Source: Microbacterium terregens
GTDB lineage: Bacteria > Actinomycetota > Actinomycetes > Actinomycetales > Microbacteriaceae
Length of the DNA: 64,000 nucleotides
Direction: 5' to 3'
NCBI RefSeq assembly: GCF_039534975.1
Contig: NZ_BAAAWH010000001.1
Span: forward strand, 1,488,001-1,552,000
A program made the translations under genes and the position numbers. Under the pieces are notes generated by a model. That model made no database searches. It was not told the DNA's origin and was given only the letters and a program-made list of their open reading frames with translations. Shown piece by piece: positions 9,198 to 17,621 of this stretch (positions are counted from its first letter, which is position 1; each line of letters opens with the position of its first letter).

Positions 9198-9467
9198 ATG
9201 CCACTCGAATCTGACGCTAAGAAGGCGATCATCGAAGAGTACGCGACGCACCCCGGTGACACCGGATCCCCCGAGGTGCAGGTCGCGATGCTGACGCAGC
9301 GCATCAAGGACCTCACTGAACACCTGAAGGAGCACAAGCACGACCACCACTCGCGTCGTGGCCTGTTCCTGATGGTCGGTCAGCGCCGTCGTCTGCTCGG
9401 CTACCTCCAGGACGTCGACATCGCGCGTTACCGCACGCTGATCGAGCGTCTCGGACTGCGCCGCTAG
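9198..9467 (+). CDS. rpsO: 30S ribosomal protein S15
   Basis: 89 aa, the exact family length. Hallmarks are [20 protein letters not shown], the [11 protein letters not shown] segment that contacts 16S rRNA helices, and the C-terminal [29 protein letters not shown]15 is a primary 16S-binding protein that nucleates the platform of the small subunit. The ATG at 9198 fits homologous N-termini (MPLESDAKK). pnp is often adjacent in bacteria; here it is 14 kb away but on the same strand. Confidence 0.97.
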   Translation: MPLESDAKKAIIEEYATHPGDTGSPEVQVAMLTQRIKDLTEHLKEHKHDHHSRRGLFLMVGQRRRLLGYLQDVDIARYRTLIERLGLRR

Positions 9468-9492
9468 TCGCACCAGCGCACAATCGCTTTCT

Positions 9493-9524
9493 GAAAGGCC
9501 GTCCCAGGTGTGGGGCGGCCTTTC
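9493..9524. terminator. Terminator downstream of rpsO
   Basis: GAAAGGCCGTCCC pairs with GGGGCGGCCTTTC around a 6-nt loop. A/T runs at both stem bases suit termination in both directions between convergent rpsO and the dioxygenase gene. Confidence 0.85.
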
Positions 9525-9539
9525 GCATGCCCCGGATCG

Positions 9540-10622
9540 CTAGGGATGTGCCGCGGCGCTCGCGGCCAGCAGGTCGGCGTGGTGGATGGCCGCGACATCC
9601 GGGTGGGCGCGCAGCCGCGACTTGAGCGCGTTCTGTCCGTACAGCGCATGGATCGGGTTTGCCGGATCCTGGGTGACGCCACGTGCTTCGGCGGCCAGCT
9701 CCGCGGGCAGCTCGATGATCGGCAGCCGCGCGTCCAGGGCCGGGTTGAAGAAGAACGGTACCGAGATCCGGTCATCGGGGTACCTCGGCGATACGACGCG
9801 GTGGTTGGTCGCGATCAGGTAGCCCCGGGTCGCGTATTCGAGCAGCTCGCCGATGTTCACCACGAAGGCGCCCGGCACTGCGGGCGCGTCGACCCACTCG
9901 CCGTCCCGCTGCACCTGCAGGCCGCCCTTGCCCGGCTCCACCCACAGAAGGGTCAACACGCCGGAGTCCTTATGGGCACCGACGCCCTGCGCCCACGCGG
10001 CCGACGGCTCCGCGCCGCGCGTCCGCGCGGCGTGGAGCGGGCGCGGGGGCGGCGGAGTCGGGTCGTCCTTTCCGGGGTAGCGCACGATCTTGATCAGCGT
10101 CGAGGGCTCGCCGAAGTGCTGATCGAAGTAGGTCTCGGGGGCGCCGAGGGTGAGTGCCCACGCGCGCAGCAGCTTGCGGGCAACGCCGGAGAGGTGGTCG
10201 TGCCATTCCGAGACCACGTCGCGGAGTTCGGGCTGAGCCTCCGGCCAGAGGTTGGGGCCGATGAGCCGGGCGTAGGCCGGCGCGTCCGGATCCGTCACTG
10301 CGGCCCGCTCCGGGCCGATGTCGATCTGCTCGCGCCAGTCCACGCGTCCCTGGGTGCGTTCCCCGCCGACGCGGGTATAGCCGCGGAAGTGCGGGCTGCG
10401 AATGTTCTCGATCGCGAGCTTGTCGGCATCCGGCAGGGCGAAGAAGTCGCGCGCCGCGCGGTGCAGTCGCACCTCCAGCTCGGGGGAGATCCCCGTGCCG
10501 GTCAGGTAGAAGAAGCCGACATCGTGCGTTGCGGCGCGCAGGGCGTCACGGAAGGCGGACGCGGCGTGCGGTCCGGCATCCAGCTGGGACAGATCGAGGA
10601 TCGGCAGGCTGAGGTCGCTCAT
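9540..10622 (-). CDS. 2-oxoglutarate/Fe(II)-dependent dioxygenase (isopenicillin N synthase-like)
   Basis: 360 aa. An N-terminal non-haem dioxygenase domain (GFFYLTGTGIS near residue 36) precedes the 2OG-Fe(II) core. The iron triad is H217-x-D219 in GVGAHKDSG and H274 in ATNHRVVSP; R285 in DDRISVPFFF would bind the 2-oxoglutarate carboxylate. Family members hydroxylate or oxidise small metabolites; the substrate is unknown. A Pro-rich insert lies near residues 188-200. TACTGT lies 6 nt before the ATG (10629-10634 on the minus strand), so the mRNA is probably leaderless, and a perfect palindrome lies just upstream of that -10. Confidence 0.9.
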   Translation of the reverse strand: MSDLSLPILDLSQLDAGPHAASAFRDALRAATHDVGFFYLTGTGISPELEVRLHRAARDFFALPDADKLAIENIRSPHFRGYTRVGGERTQGRVDWREQIDIGPERAAVTDPDAPAYARLIGPNLWPEAQPELRDVVSEWHDHLSGVARKLLRAWALTLGAPETYFDQHFGEPSTLIKIVRYPGKDDPTPPPPRPLHAARTRGAEPSAAWAQGVGAHKDSGVLTLLWVEPGKGGLQVQRDGEWVDAPAVPGAFVVNIGELLEYATRGYLIATNHRVVSPRYPDDRISVPFFFNPALDARLPIIELPAELAAEARGVTQDPANPIHALYGQNALKSRLRAHPDVAAIHHADLLAASAAAHP

Positions 10623-10635
10623 CAGGCGACAGTAG

Positions 10636-10655
10636 GCGGATGCCGCGGCATCCGC
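10636..10655. repeat. Perfect 20-nt GGATGCC/GGCATCC palindrome at dioxygenase promoter
   Basis: GCGGATGCCG/CGGCATCCGC. It lies downstream of the acyltransferase stop and immediately upstream of the dioxygenase -10, so it could end the first transcript or serve as an operator. The T-rich flank (TCGTTTGTTTC) is on the + side, which does not match leftward termination. Confidence 0.6.
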
Positions 10656-10715
10656 TCGTTTGTTTCACAGGGTTAAGCGGGCGGCGACCCGCGATCCTGC
10701 CGGTCGGGCCGTGCA

Positions 10716-11933
10716 TCAGCCGTTCTGCCGCGGGTCGGCGTGCCCGCGGGCGGTGCGGGGCTGGTCCCGCGGTCGCCGGGAGCCCGTGGGATCCGAGCGG
10801 CGCCCCTCTCTGCCGGCCATGGCCGGGTCGGCGAACAGCCACCGGGGCCGCGGTTCGACGAGGGGACGGAAGACCGTGCGCACCGGCTTGGTCGCCAGGC
10901 CGAGCGCGATCAGGACCGATGCGACGATGACGACCGGAAGCCAGATCCACGTGGGATCCAGGTCGCGCAGCACTCCGGATTCGCGGAACGGGTAGAGCAC
11001 GAACGAGTGCAGGAGGTAGATGTACATCGTGTACTGGCCGAAGTGCGTCCACCAGTGGGTCCCGCGCGGCAGCACCGCGAAGAACGCCGTCGCCAGCACG
11101 AGCGCGACGCCCATCAGCGCGAGCCGCACGCCGCCGGCCCACCACTCCGTGCCGCCGATGGACGAGTAGTTCTCGTCGTAGAACAGCCACTGCCGCAGAT
11201 TCATCGAACGCCACACATCCGCGAAGAACCAGGCGAGCCACCCGGCGACGACCAGGACGACGGCCGACGAGGCGAACACCCACCACGGCCGGGACCGCAG
11301 GAGTCCGAGTCGCTCCACCACGTCGCGATCGCGCAGCCACCACCCCAGTGTGAAGAAGAACAGCAGACCGAGGGTCCGCGACAGCGAGAGGGTCGAGTCG
11401 ATGTTCGGCAGGTACCCGGCGCCGATCGAGATCACGATCGTCCACAGCAGCGGCCAGCGCAGCAGCGCGAGGTAGGGGAGGACGAGGCGGAAGATTCCGA
11501 GTGCCAGCAGGAACCACAGCGTCCACGACGGCTGCGTCAGATTCGGATTCGCCTGGCCTTCGACCAGCCACTTCGTCACCGTCCAGAGGCTCTCGAAGAT
11601 GACATACGGCATGAGGATGTCCGTGATCACCCGGGCCATCTGGCGCCGGCCGGGCGGATCCGATTTCGAGAAGTACCCGGAGATGATGGCGAGGGCCGGC
11701 ATGTGGAAGGCGTAGACGAGCAGGTAGAGCCCGAGGGCGACCTCCGAGTCGTACGTCAGCCGCTGCACGGCATGTCCGAGGACGACCAGGACGATGCAGG
11801 CGAAGCGGGCGTTGTCCCAGAACGGAACGCGGCGCCGGGGCCGCGGCACGGCTCCGCTCCCCGTCGGGGGACCGGCCACGGAGGATGCTGCGGCCGCACC
11901 CGGAGGCGGTGTCGCGTTCGCTGATTCGGTCAT
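10716..11933 (-). CDS. Acyltransferase family membrane protein
   Basis: 405 aa, about ten transmembrane helices. It opens after a Pro/Ala-rich tail with RVPFWDNARFACIVLVVLGHAVQRL; the R-x-x-x...GH arrangement in the first helix is the hallmark of acyltransferase-3/OpgC-type enzymes. FHMPALAIISGYFSKSD and a late MYIYLLHSFVLYPF helix support this. Such enzymes O-acylate cell-surface glycans or lipids. A GTG at 11948 is possible, but it falls inside the best -10 (TAGGGT, 11947-11952 minus), so the ATG at 11933 is preferred. It is divergent from the hydrolase gene. Confidence 0.85.
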   Translation of the reverse strand: MTESANATPPPGAAAASSVAGPPTGSGAVPRPRRRVPFWDNARFACIVLVVLGHAVQRLTYDSEVALGLYLLVYAFHMPALAIISGYFSKSDPPGRRQMARVITDILMPYVIFESLWTVTKWLVEGQANPNLTQPSWTLWFLLALGIFRLVLPYLALLRWPLLWTIVISIGAGYLPNIDSTLSLSRTLGLLFFFTLGWWLRDRDVVERLGLLRSRPWWVFASSAVVLVVAGWLAWFFADVWRSMNLRQWLFYDENYSSIGGTEWWAGGVRLALMGVALVLATAFFAVLPRGTHWWTHFGQYTMYIYLLHSFVLYPFRESGVLRDLDPTWIWLPVVIVASVLIALGLATKPVRTVFRPLVEPRPRWLFADPAMAGREGRRSDPTGSRRPRDQPRTARGHADPRQNG

Positions 11934-12110
11934 CACTGCGCTCGCCACCCTATCCTGGGGGAGCGCGCCGCCGTGGGGACGAGCGGCAACGCGAACCCGA
12001 GGGAGACCCGCATGCCCGATGCCCCCCTGCCCGGTGAGACGGCGGCGTCGCCTCGGCCCCTGCGCAGGTCCGCCTCATCAGCGCCGGGGCGCGATAGTCT
12101 CGGCGTCGCG

Positions 12111-12992
12111 ATGACCACGATCGACGAGGCGCGGGCGAAGGATCGGGCGATCCCCGATGTCGATTGGCGCGTCTTTCCGGAGGGAACCGTGCGCGACCTG
12201 TTCGCGACCCCGAGCGGTCCGATCGCGCGGGTCCGCCTGGGCGACCCCGAGGCGCCGCGGGTCGTGCTCGTCTCGGGCGTGGCCGGCTCCAAGGAGGATT
12301 TCGTCCTGCTCTTCCCGCTGTTCTTCGCGGCGGGGTATCGCGTCGAGTCGTACGATCTCGCCGGTCACTACGGGTCGGTCGGCGCCGGGCCCGAGAACCT
12401 CGATCCGCCGCGCGATCACTACGACTACCGGCTGTTCCTGGACGACCTGATCGCGATCCTCGAGGACGGGGCGACGCCGGCGCATGTCCTCGGCTACAGC
12501 TTCGCGGGCCTGGTCGCAGAGCTCGCGCTCATCGAGCGTCCCGATCTGTTCGCGAGCCTGACGCTGATGTCGGCACCACCCGCGACCGGCCAGGTCTTTC
12601 GCGGGGTCAAGCACATCGGACCGATATCGGACATGCCCCCGCACCGCGCCGCCGGGCTGATCCTGTGGGGCATCCGCTACAACCTCAACCGCACCCCGCC
12701 GCAGCGGATCGCGTTCGTCAGGGAGAGGATGAGCGAAATCCGCCGCCCGGCCATCGACGACATCGTGGGGCTCATGATGGCGATGCCCGACGTCGCCGAC
12801 GCCGTCGCCGCGATCGACATCCCCAAGTTCATCGCCGTCGGCGAGCAGGACCTGTGGCCGATCGCGCAGCACGCGTCGTACGCCGAGCGGATCGGAGCCC
12901 GCATGACGGTCTATCCGACCGGACATGCACCGTGCGAGACCGCGCCGCACCAGCTCGTGCGCGACATGCTCGAGCTCTTCCGCGCACCCTGA
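12111..12992 (+). CDS. Alpha/beta hydrolase
   Basis: 293 aa. The nucleophile elbow is GYSFAGL (Ser in G-Y-S-F-A), followed by a late acid in AVGEQDLWPIAQH and a His in YPTGHAPCETAPH, giving the Ser-Asp-His triad. The oxyanion-side loop VLVSGVAGSKEDF precedes it. Substrate unknown. The frame extends up to an ATG at 12012 with a good GAGGGAG ribosome site, but 12012-12110 uses rare codons (TCA TCA, AGG, AGT) and looks non-coding. TAGTCT at 12095-12100 supports the ATG at 12111, though its 10-nt spacing is not ideal. Confidence 0.8.
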   Translation: MTTIDEARAKDRAIPDVDWRVFPEGTVRDLFATPSGPIARVRLGDPEAPRVVLVSGVAGSKEDFVLLFPLFFAAGYRVESYDLAGHYGSVGAGPENLDPPRDHYDYRLFLDDLIAILEDGATPAHVLGYSFAGLVAELALIERPDLFASLTLMSAPPATGQVFRGVKHIGPISDMPPHRAAGLILWGIRYNLNRTPPQRIAFVRERMSEIRRPAIDDIVGLMMAMPDVADAVAAIDIPKFIAVGEQDLWPIAQHASYAERIGARMTVYPTGHAPCETAPHQLVRDMLELFRAP

Positions 12993-13058
12993 CCTTCGTC
13001 TTGGCCGCATCGGGCGTCAGCGGGAATAGATTTCTTCCATCGCTGTTCTACCAGGTAC

Positions 13059-13093
13059 ATTCAACTGAATAGAACAGGATGCCGCGGCATCCC
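13059..13093 (+). promoter_or_regulatory. Operator-like palindrome plus GGATGCC hairpin upstream of the LLM gene
   Basis: ATTCA-AC-TGAAT (13059-13070) lies inside a wider GTTCTA...TAGAAC inverted repeat (about 13045-13075). This is the kind of spacing used by MarR-type repressors. It is followed directly by the perfect palindrome GGATGCCGCGGCATCC (13078-13093), 17 nt before the GTG start. The regulator is not in the window. Confidence 0.5.
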
Positions 13094-13109
13094 GAATCGG
13101 AGAAAGAAC

Positions 13110-14357
13110 GTGAACGACACCAGCACAGCGTCCGCAGGGGCCCAGGCCATGCAGTTCGGCATCTTCACGGTGAGCGACATCACCCAGGACCCGACCACCG
13201 GCCACACACCCAGCGAAGGCGAGAAGATCCGCAATACGATCGCCGTCGCCAAGCACGCGGAGGAGGTCGGACTCGACGTCTTCGCGCTGGGCGAGCACCA
13301 TAATCCGCCGTTCTGGTCCTCGTCGCCCACAACGACGCTGGCCTACATCGCAGCGCAGACCGAGCGGATCATCCTCTCGACCGCGACGACGCTGATCACC
13401 ACGAACGACCCGGTCAAGATCGCCGAAGACTTCGCGATGCTGCAGCACGTCTCCGACGGTCGCACCGACCTCATGCTCGGCCGCGGAAACACCGGCCCGG
13501 TCTATCCGTGGTTCGGACAGGACATCCGCCAGGGCCTGCCGCTCGCCATCGAGAACTACGCGCTCCTGCACAAGCTGTGGCGCGAGGACGTCGTGGACTG
13601 GGAGGGCAAGTTCCGCACCCCGCTGCAGGGATTCACCTCCACACCGCGACCGCTGGATGACGTGCCGCCGTTCGTGTGGCACGGCTCGATCCGCACGCCC
13701 GAGATCGCCGAGCAGGCCGCCTACTACGGCGACGGGTTCTTCGCGAACAACATCTTCTGGCCGTCCGAGCACTACCAGCGCTTGATCACGCTGTACCGCC
13801 AGCGGTTCGCCCACTACGGCCACGGCACCCCCGAGCAGGCCATCGTCGGTCTCGGCGGCCAGGCGTTCATGCGCGCCAACTCGCAGGACGCGGTGCGGGA
13901 GTTCCGCCCGTACTTCGACAACGCCCCGGTCTACGGCCACGGTCCGTCGATGGAGGACTTCACGGAGATGACTCCGTTGACCGTGGGCTCGCCGCAGCAG
14001 GTCATCGACCGCTACGCCGGCATGCGCGATCGCTTCGGCGACTACCAGCGACAGCTGTTCCTGATGGATCACGCCGGCCTGCCCCTGAAGACCGTCCTGG
14101 AGCAGCTGGACATCCTGGGTGGAGAAGTCGTGCCGGTGCTGCGCAAGGAGCTCGCTCACAACCGCCCCGCCGACGTGCCGGATGCTCCCACCCACGCGGC
14201 GCTCGTGGCCGCCAAGTACGGCGACCAGACACCGCGCGAGGCACGCCCGAACCCCAACAGGGGCGACAACCTCACCGGTGGCTCGCCGTACCAGGACGCG
14301 GCCCCGGTGCCCGCGGGATCATCCTTCGGCGCCGCCGCGACACGGAAGGGCGTCTGA
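13110..14357 (+). CDS. LLM-class flavin-dependent oxidoreductase (CE1758-type)
   Basis: 415 aa bacterial luciferase-like monooxygenase. It starts with MQFGIFTVSDI after a short tail and contains GLDVFALGEHHNPPF, the EH-x motif common to the fold; LMLGRGNTGPVYPWFG is also typical. These enzymes use reduced FMN and oxygen on an unknown substrate. The gene is followed 1 nt later by an NADPH-dependent FMN reductase, and this pairing (the CE1758/CE1759 two-gene family named from Corynebacterium efficiens) explains where the FMNH2 comes from. GTG start with a GGAGAAAG ribosome site. The last 50 residues are Pro/Asn-rich and probably disordered. Confidence 0.9.
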   Translation: MNDTSTASAGAQAMQFGIFTVSDITQDPTTGHTPSEGEKIRNTIAVAKHAEEVGLDVFALGEHHNPPFWSSSPTTTLAYIAAQTERIILSTATTLITTNDPVKIAEDFAMLQHVSDGRTDLMLGRGNTGPVYPWFGQDIRQGLPLAIENYALLHKLWREDVVDWEGKFRTPLQGFTSTPRPLDDVPPFVWHGSIRTPEIAEQAAYYGDGFFANNIFWPSEHYQRLITLYRQRFAHYGHGTPEQAIVGLGGQAFMRANSQDAVREFRPYFDNAPVYGHGPSMEDFTEMTPLTVGSPQQVIDRYAGMRDRFGDYQRQLFLMDHAGLPLKTVLEQLDILGGEVVPVLRKELAHNRPADVPDAPTHAALVAAKYGDQTPREARPNPNRGDNLTGGSPYQDAAPVPAGSSFGAAATRKGV

Positions 14358-14358
14358 G

Positions 14359-15003
14359 ATGACCACGCGCAGGATCGCGGTGATCTCGGCGGGTCTGTCG
14401 AACCCGTCCTCCACCCGGCTGCTGGCCGATCGCCTCGCCGCCGCCACAGTCTCCCAGCTGGGCGAGCGCGAGATCGACGTGCAGGTGGACGTGTTCGAGC
14501 TGCGCGACTATGCGCACGACATCACGAACAACCTGCTCACCGGTTTCGCTCCGCCGGCGCTCGAGACCATGGTGAACGCGGTCGTCTCGGCCGATGCCGT
14601 CATCGCCGTCACGCCGATCTTCTCGACGAGCTACTCGGGTCTGTTCAAGTCGTTCATCGACATCCTCGACCCCGACGCGCTGACCGGTAAGCCCGTGCTG
14701 ATCGGTGCGAACGCGGGCACCCCGCGGCACTCGCTCGCGATCGACTACGCGATCCGGCCGTTGTTCACGTATCTGCACGCGGAACCGGTCTCCACCGGCG
14801 TGTTCGCCGCATCGAGCGATTGGGGCGCCGCGGGCGACCAGGTCGCTCCGCTCGGCGAGCGCATCGAGCGCGGCGCCGCCGAACTGGCCGAGGCGATCGC
14901 GCGGCGCACGCCCGCGGGTCAGGCCGACCCGTTCGATCCGGCCAGCTACCTCGGCGAGGGACGCTCGTTCGGACACCTGCTCGGAGGCCTCGCGGGGGAG
15001 TGA
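14359..15003 (+). CDS. FMN reductase (CE1759-type partner)
   Basis: 214-aa flavodoxin-fold NAD(P)H:FMN reductase. The phosphate-binding loop is AGLSNPSSTRLLADRL near residue 11, and TPIFSTSYSGLFKSFIDIL near residue 85 is the FMN-contact block of the NADPH-dependent FMN reductase family. Start ATG at 14359, 1 nt after the stop of the monooxygenase gene, so the two are co-translated as a two-component oxygenase. It ends before a perfect 16-bp stem. Confidence 0.9.
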   Translation: MTTRRIAVISAGLSNPSSTRLLADRLAAATVSQLGEREIDVQVDVFELRDYAHDITNNLLTGFAPPALETMVNAVVSADAVIAVTPIFSTSYSGLFKSFIDILDPDALTGKPVLIGANAGTPRHSLAIDYAIRPLFTYLHAEPVSTGVFAASSDWGAAGDQVAPLGERIERGAAELAEAIARRTPAGQADPFDPASYLGEGRSFGHLLGGLAGE

Positions 15004-15008
15004 CGGCA

Positions 15009-15052
15009 GCATCCGTCCGTCGACTGTCCATCTGATGTCGACGGACGGATGC
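15009..15052. terminator. Bidirectional terminator, 16-bp perfect stem
   Basis: GCATCCGTCCGTCGAC and GTCGACGGACGGATGC pair perfectly around a 12-nt loop between convergent genes. No T-run, but the stem is very stable. Confidence 0.75.
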
Positions 15053-15078
15053 GTGTCTGCGTGTACCAGGGGCACGGC

Positions 15079-16287
15079 TCATTCGGCCGAGAGGCGATCG
15101 ACCACGAGGTTCGCGTCCTCGCCGACGCCGAGCAGCAGAGGTGACCCGCGCGTCCTCATCCACGGCACGCCAACGAACCACAATCCCGCCTGGTCGGCGG
15201 CGGAGCCGTTCTCCTGCACCGGGAATCCCATCTCGTCGACGATCCCCGGTATCTCGATCCACTCGTACGCCGGACGGTAGCCGCACGCGTTCACCACGAC
15301 GCCGAGGTCGGCCAGCTGCGGAGGCTCTGCGGCATCCGGGACCGAGGTCGGAGCATCGGGCAGATTCGGCGCCGCTGCGCCCTGCTCCGCGCAGAGGCGT
15401 GCGATGCCGGCGCAGACCTGACGGTAGGCGTCGGCACCCACCTGCACCGACTGGGCGAGGTCGTCGGCGGCGACGACGCGGCCGCTCTCGGTGCCGAGCA
15501 CGTGACCGAGGAGCTGCACGCCCATCGCCCCGAGCGTCTGCAGGTTGAGGTCGTGACGGTCGTCACTGCCCACGGCGAGCGGGTTGGAGGCGACGCGCAC
15601 CGCGGGCGATGGCATGTCGGCGAGCCGGTGTGTGAAGAAGCCGAGGTCGATCAGCCAGTCGACGATGTCCCGCCCCGCGACCCGGCGGGGCAGGGCCGGT
15701 GCGCGGCTGGCCGCCAGCATGACCTCGCGTCCGGAGGAGGACAGTTCTTCGGCGATCTGGCATCCCGACTGCCCCCCGCCGACCACGAGCACCCGCCCGG
15801 CGGGCAGTCGGTCGGGGGCGCGGTAGTCGGTTGCGCCGACGACGGGCACATGCCGTTCGAACTGCTCGAGGAAGGCAGGGCGGTGCTCCCGCTGGTACGC
15901 GCCCGTGCACACGACGACACGACGAGCGCGGATGCCGCCGACCGGAGTCTCGGCGACGAAACCGTCGTCGTCACGACGGAGGGACGTGACCGGGGTCTGT
16001 TCGGCCAGCGGCGCCCCGAACGAGGCCGCGTACGCGCGCAGATGATCCGCGATCTGAGTGCGTGTGAGATAGCCGTCCGGGTCCTCGCCGCGGTACGCGC
16101 CGCCCGGCAGGAGGATCGTGTGGTTCGGGGTCACCAGCCGGAAGCTGTCCCACCGGCCGTCCCAGGAACGACCGCTCCGCCCCTGCTCCAGGACCACATG
16201 GTCGATGCGCGCCTGCGTCAGGCCATGGCTGACGGCGAGACCTGCTTGCCCGGCCCCGATCACGAGCACGTCGACGTCCGCACGCAT
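15079..16287 (-). CDS. Flavin-containing monooxygenase-like NAD(P)-binding oxidoreductase
   Basis: 402 aa. Two dinucleotide-binding loops are visible: VIGAGQAGLAVSHGL near residue 8 (FAD) and VVGGGQSGCQIAEEL near residue 170 (NADPH). The block SWDGRWDSFRLVTPNHTILLPG and a late GYRPAYEWI resemble the YUCCA/FMO-like branch. It probably oxygenates a small organic substrate, unknown here. The frame is open 48 codons upstream, but only the ATG at 16285-16287 has a proper GGAGG site, and the glycine-rich loop starts right after it. Convergent with the FMN reductase. Confidence 0.87.
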   Translation of the reverse strand: MRADVDVLVIGAGQAGLAVSHGLTQARIDHVVLEQGRSGRSWDGRWDSFRLVTPNHTILLPGGAYRGEDPDGYLTRTQIADHLRAYAASFGAPLAEQTPVTSLRRDDDGFVAETPVGGIRARRVVVCTGAYQREHRPAFLEQFERHVPVVGATDYRAPDRLPAGRVLVVGGGQSGCQIAEELSSSGREVMLAASRAPALPRRVAGRDIVDWLIDLGFFTHRLADMPSPAVRVASNPLAVGSDDRHDLNLQTLGAMGVQLLGHVLGTESGRVVAADDLAQSVQVGADAYRQVCAGIARLCAEQGAAAPNLPDAPTSVPDAAEPPQLADLGVVVNACGYRPAYEWIEIPGIVDEMGFPVQENGSAADQAGLWFVGVPWMRTRGSPLLLGVGEDANLVVDRLSAE

Positions 16288-16466
16288 GGCAGCCTCCGCC
16301 GAGTATCTGCGGTGATCCTCAGCGGGCATTGACCCCGTGAGTCGCCGGCGGCAGTCAGAGTACCGCACCGTCCCCGGCGATTCGAGGGCCTCCATGTCCG
16401 CCGCGGGCCGCTCCTGATAACGTCGGGACACGGAGTCGGTTCGGGCCCCGCTGAGGGAAGAAGACG

Positions 16467-17621
16467 ATCATCGCTGCCCGCATCCCCCTGGTCCTCGGCG
16501 TCATCGGCGCCTCGCGCAAGCCGGACGAGCGCCGTGTGCCCCTGCATCCCGGCCACCTGGACCGGATCCCGGAGGAGCTGCGATCGAGTGTGCTGCTCGA
16601 GACCGGCTACGGTCAGCGCTTCGGCGTCGGCGACGACGAACTCCGACCGCTCGTCGGCGGCATCCTCGATCGCGGCGCTCTGATCGCGGCATCCGATGTG
16701 GTTCTCCTGCCCAAGCCGCAGCACGAGGATCTGCGCGACATGCGCGATGGACAGGTCCTGTGGGGGTGGCCGCACCTCGTGCAGGACCGGGAGATGACCC
16801 AGCTCGCGCTGGACAAGCGGCTGAGCGTCATCGCGTTCGAGGCGATGAACCACTGGGGCGGGGACGGCAGCTTCGGCTTGCACGTCTTCCACAAGAACAA
16901 CGAGATCGCCGGCTACTGCTCGGTGCTCCACGCCCTGCAGCTGTGCGGTTCCACCGGCGACTACGGGCGCCGCCTGACCGCCGTGGTGATCGGGTTCGGT
17001 GCCACCGCCCGTGGCGCCGTGACCGCGCTTCGAGCGCATGGGGTGCACGACGTGCGCGTGCTGACGAATCGCCGGACGGCATCCGTGGCGTCTCCGATCC
17101 ACGCGGTGCAGATGATGCAGTTCGACCACGACGGGCCGTACCTGAGCGAGGTGCTCACAGAGGACGGGCGCGTGCCGCTGGCCCCGTTCCTCGCCGAAAG
17201 CGACATCGTCGTCAACTGCACTCTCCAGGACCCGAACCGTCCGCTGTTCTATCTGAAGACGGACGACCTGGCGGCGTTCCGTCCCGGCAGCCTCATCGTG
17301 GATGTCTCCTGCGACGAGGGGATGGCGTTCGAGTGGGCTCGCGCGACGAGCTTCACCGATCCGATGTTCACGGTCGGCGGCAATGTCAACTACTACGCCG
17401 TCGACCACAGCCCGTCCTATCTCTGGAACTCCGCCAGCTGGGAGATCAGCGAGGCGCTGCTCGGCTTTCTGCCGATCGTCATGGCCGGGCCCGACGCCTG
17501 GTCCGCGAACGACACCCTGTCCCGGGCGATCGAGGTCAGCGACGGCGAGGTGCGCAACCCGGCGATCCTGGAGTTCCAGCGTCGCAGCGCGGAGAGGCCG
17601 TACGCGGTCGTTGCGGACTAG
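16467..17621 (+). CDS. N5-(carboxyethyl)ornithine synthase-like enzyme; start codon unusual
   Basis: Resembles the alanine dehydrogenase/transhydrogenase-fold opine enzymes that reductively join pyruvate and ornithine. Visible blocks are LGVIGASRKPDERRVPLHP (substrate-binding N-terminus), LLPKPQHEDLRDM, VIAFEAMNHW, GFGATARGAVTAL (NAD(P)H loop) and VSCDEGMAFEWA. The only canonical start in frame is GTG at 16536, but it would cut off the conserved N-terminus including the Arg before VPLHP. The frame is open from TGA at 16452 with no ATG, GTG or TTG. GAGGGAAG at 16453-16460 points to an AUC start at 16467 or 16470; CTG at 16488 is also possible. It overlaps the convergent nuclease by 4 bp. Confidence 0.75.
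   Translation: MIAARIPLVLGVIGASRKPDERRVPLHPGHLDRIPEELRSSVLLETGYGQRFGVGDDELRPLVGGILDRGALIAASDVVLLPKPQHEDLRDMRDGQVLWGWPHLVQDREMTQLALDKRLSVIAFEAMNHWGGDGSFGLHVFHKNNEIAGYCSVLHALQLCGSTGDYGRRLTAVVIGFGATARGAVTALRAHGVHDVRVLTNRRTASVASPIHAVQMMQFDHDGPYLSEVLTEDGRVPLAPFLAESDIVVNCTLQDPNRPLFYLKTDDLAAFRPGSLIVDVSCDEGMAFEWARATSFTDPMFTVGGNVNYYAVDHSPSYLWNSASWEISEALLGFLPIVMAGPDAWSANDTLSRAIEVSDGEVRNPAILEFQRRSAERPYAVVAD

Noticed and set aside
12012..12110. N-terminal extension of the alpha/beta hydrolase from the ATG at 12012
   Set aside because: Despite a good ribosome site, the segment uses rare codons and low-complexity sequence unlike the rest of the gene; kept only as an alternative.
16288..16431. 48-codon N-terminal extension of the flavoprotein
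   Set aside because: The FAD loop starts right after the ATG at 16287, which has its own GGAGG; the upstream part is not conserved-looking.
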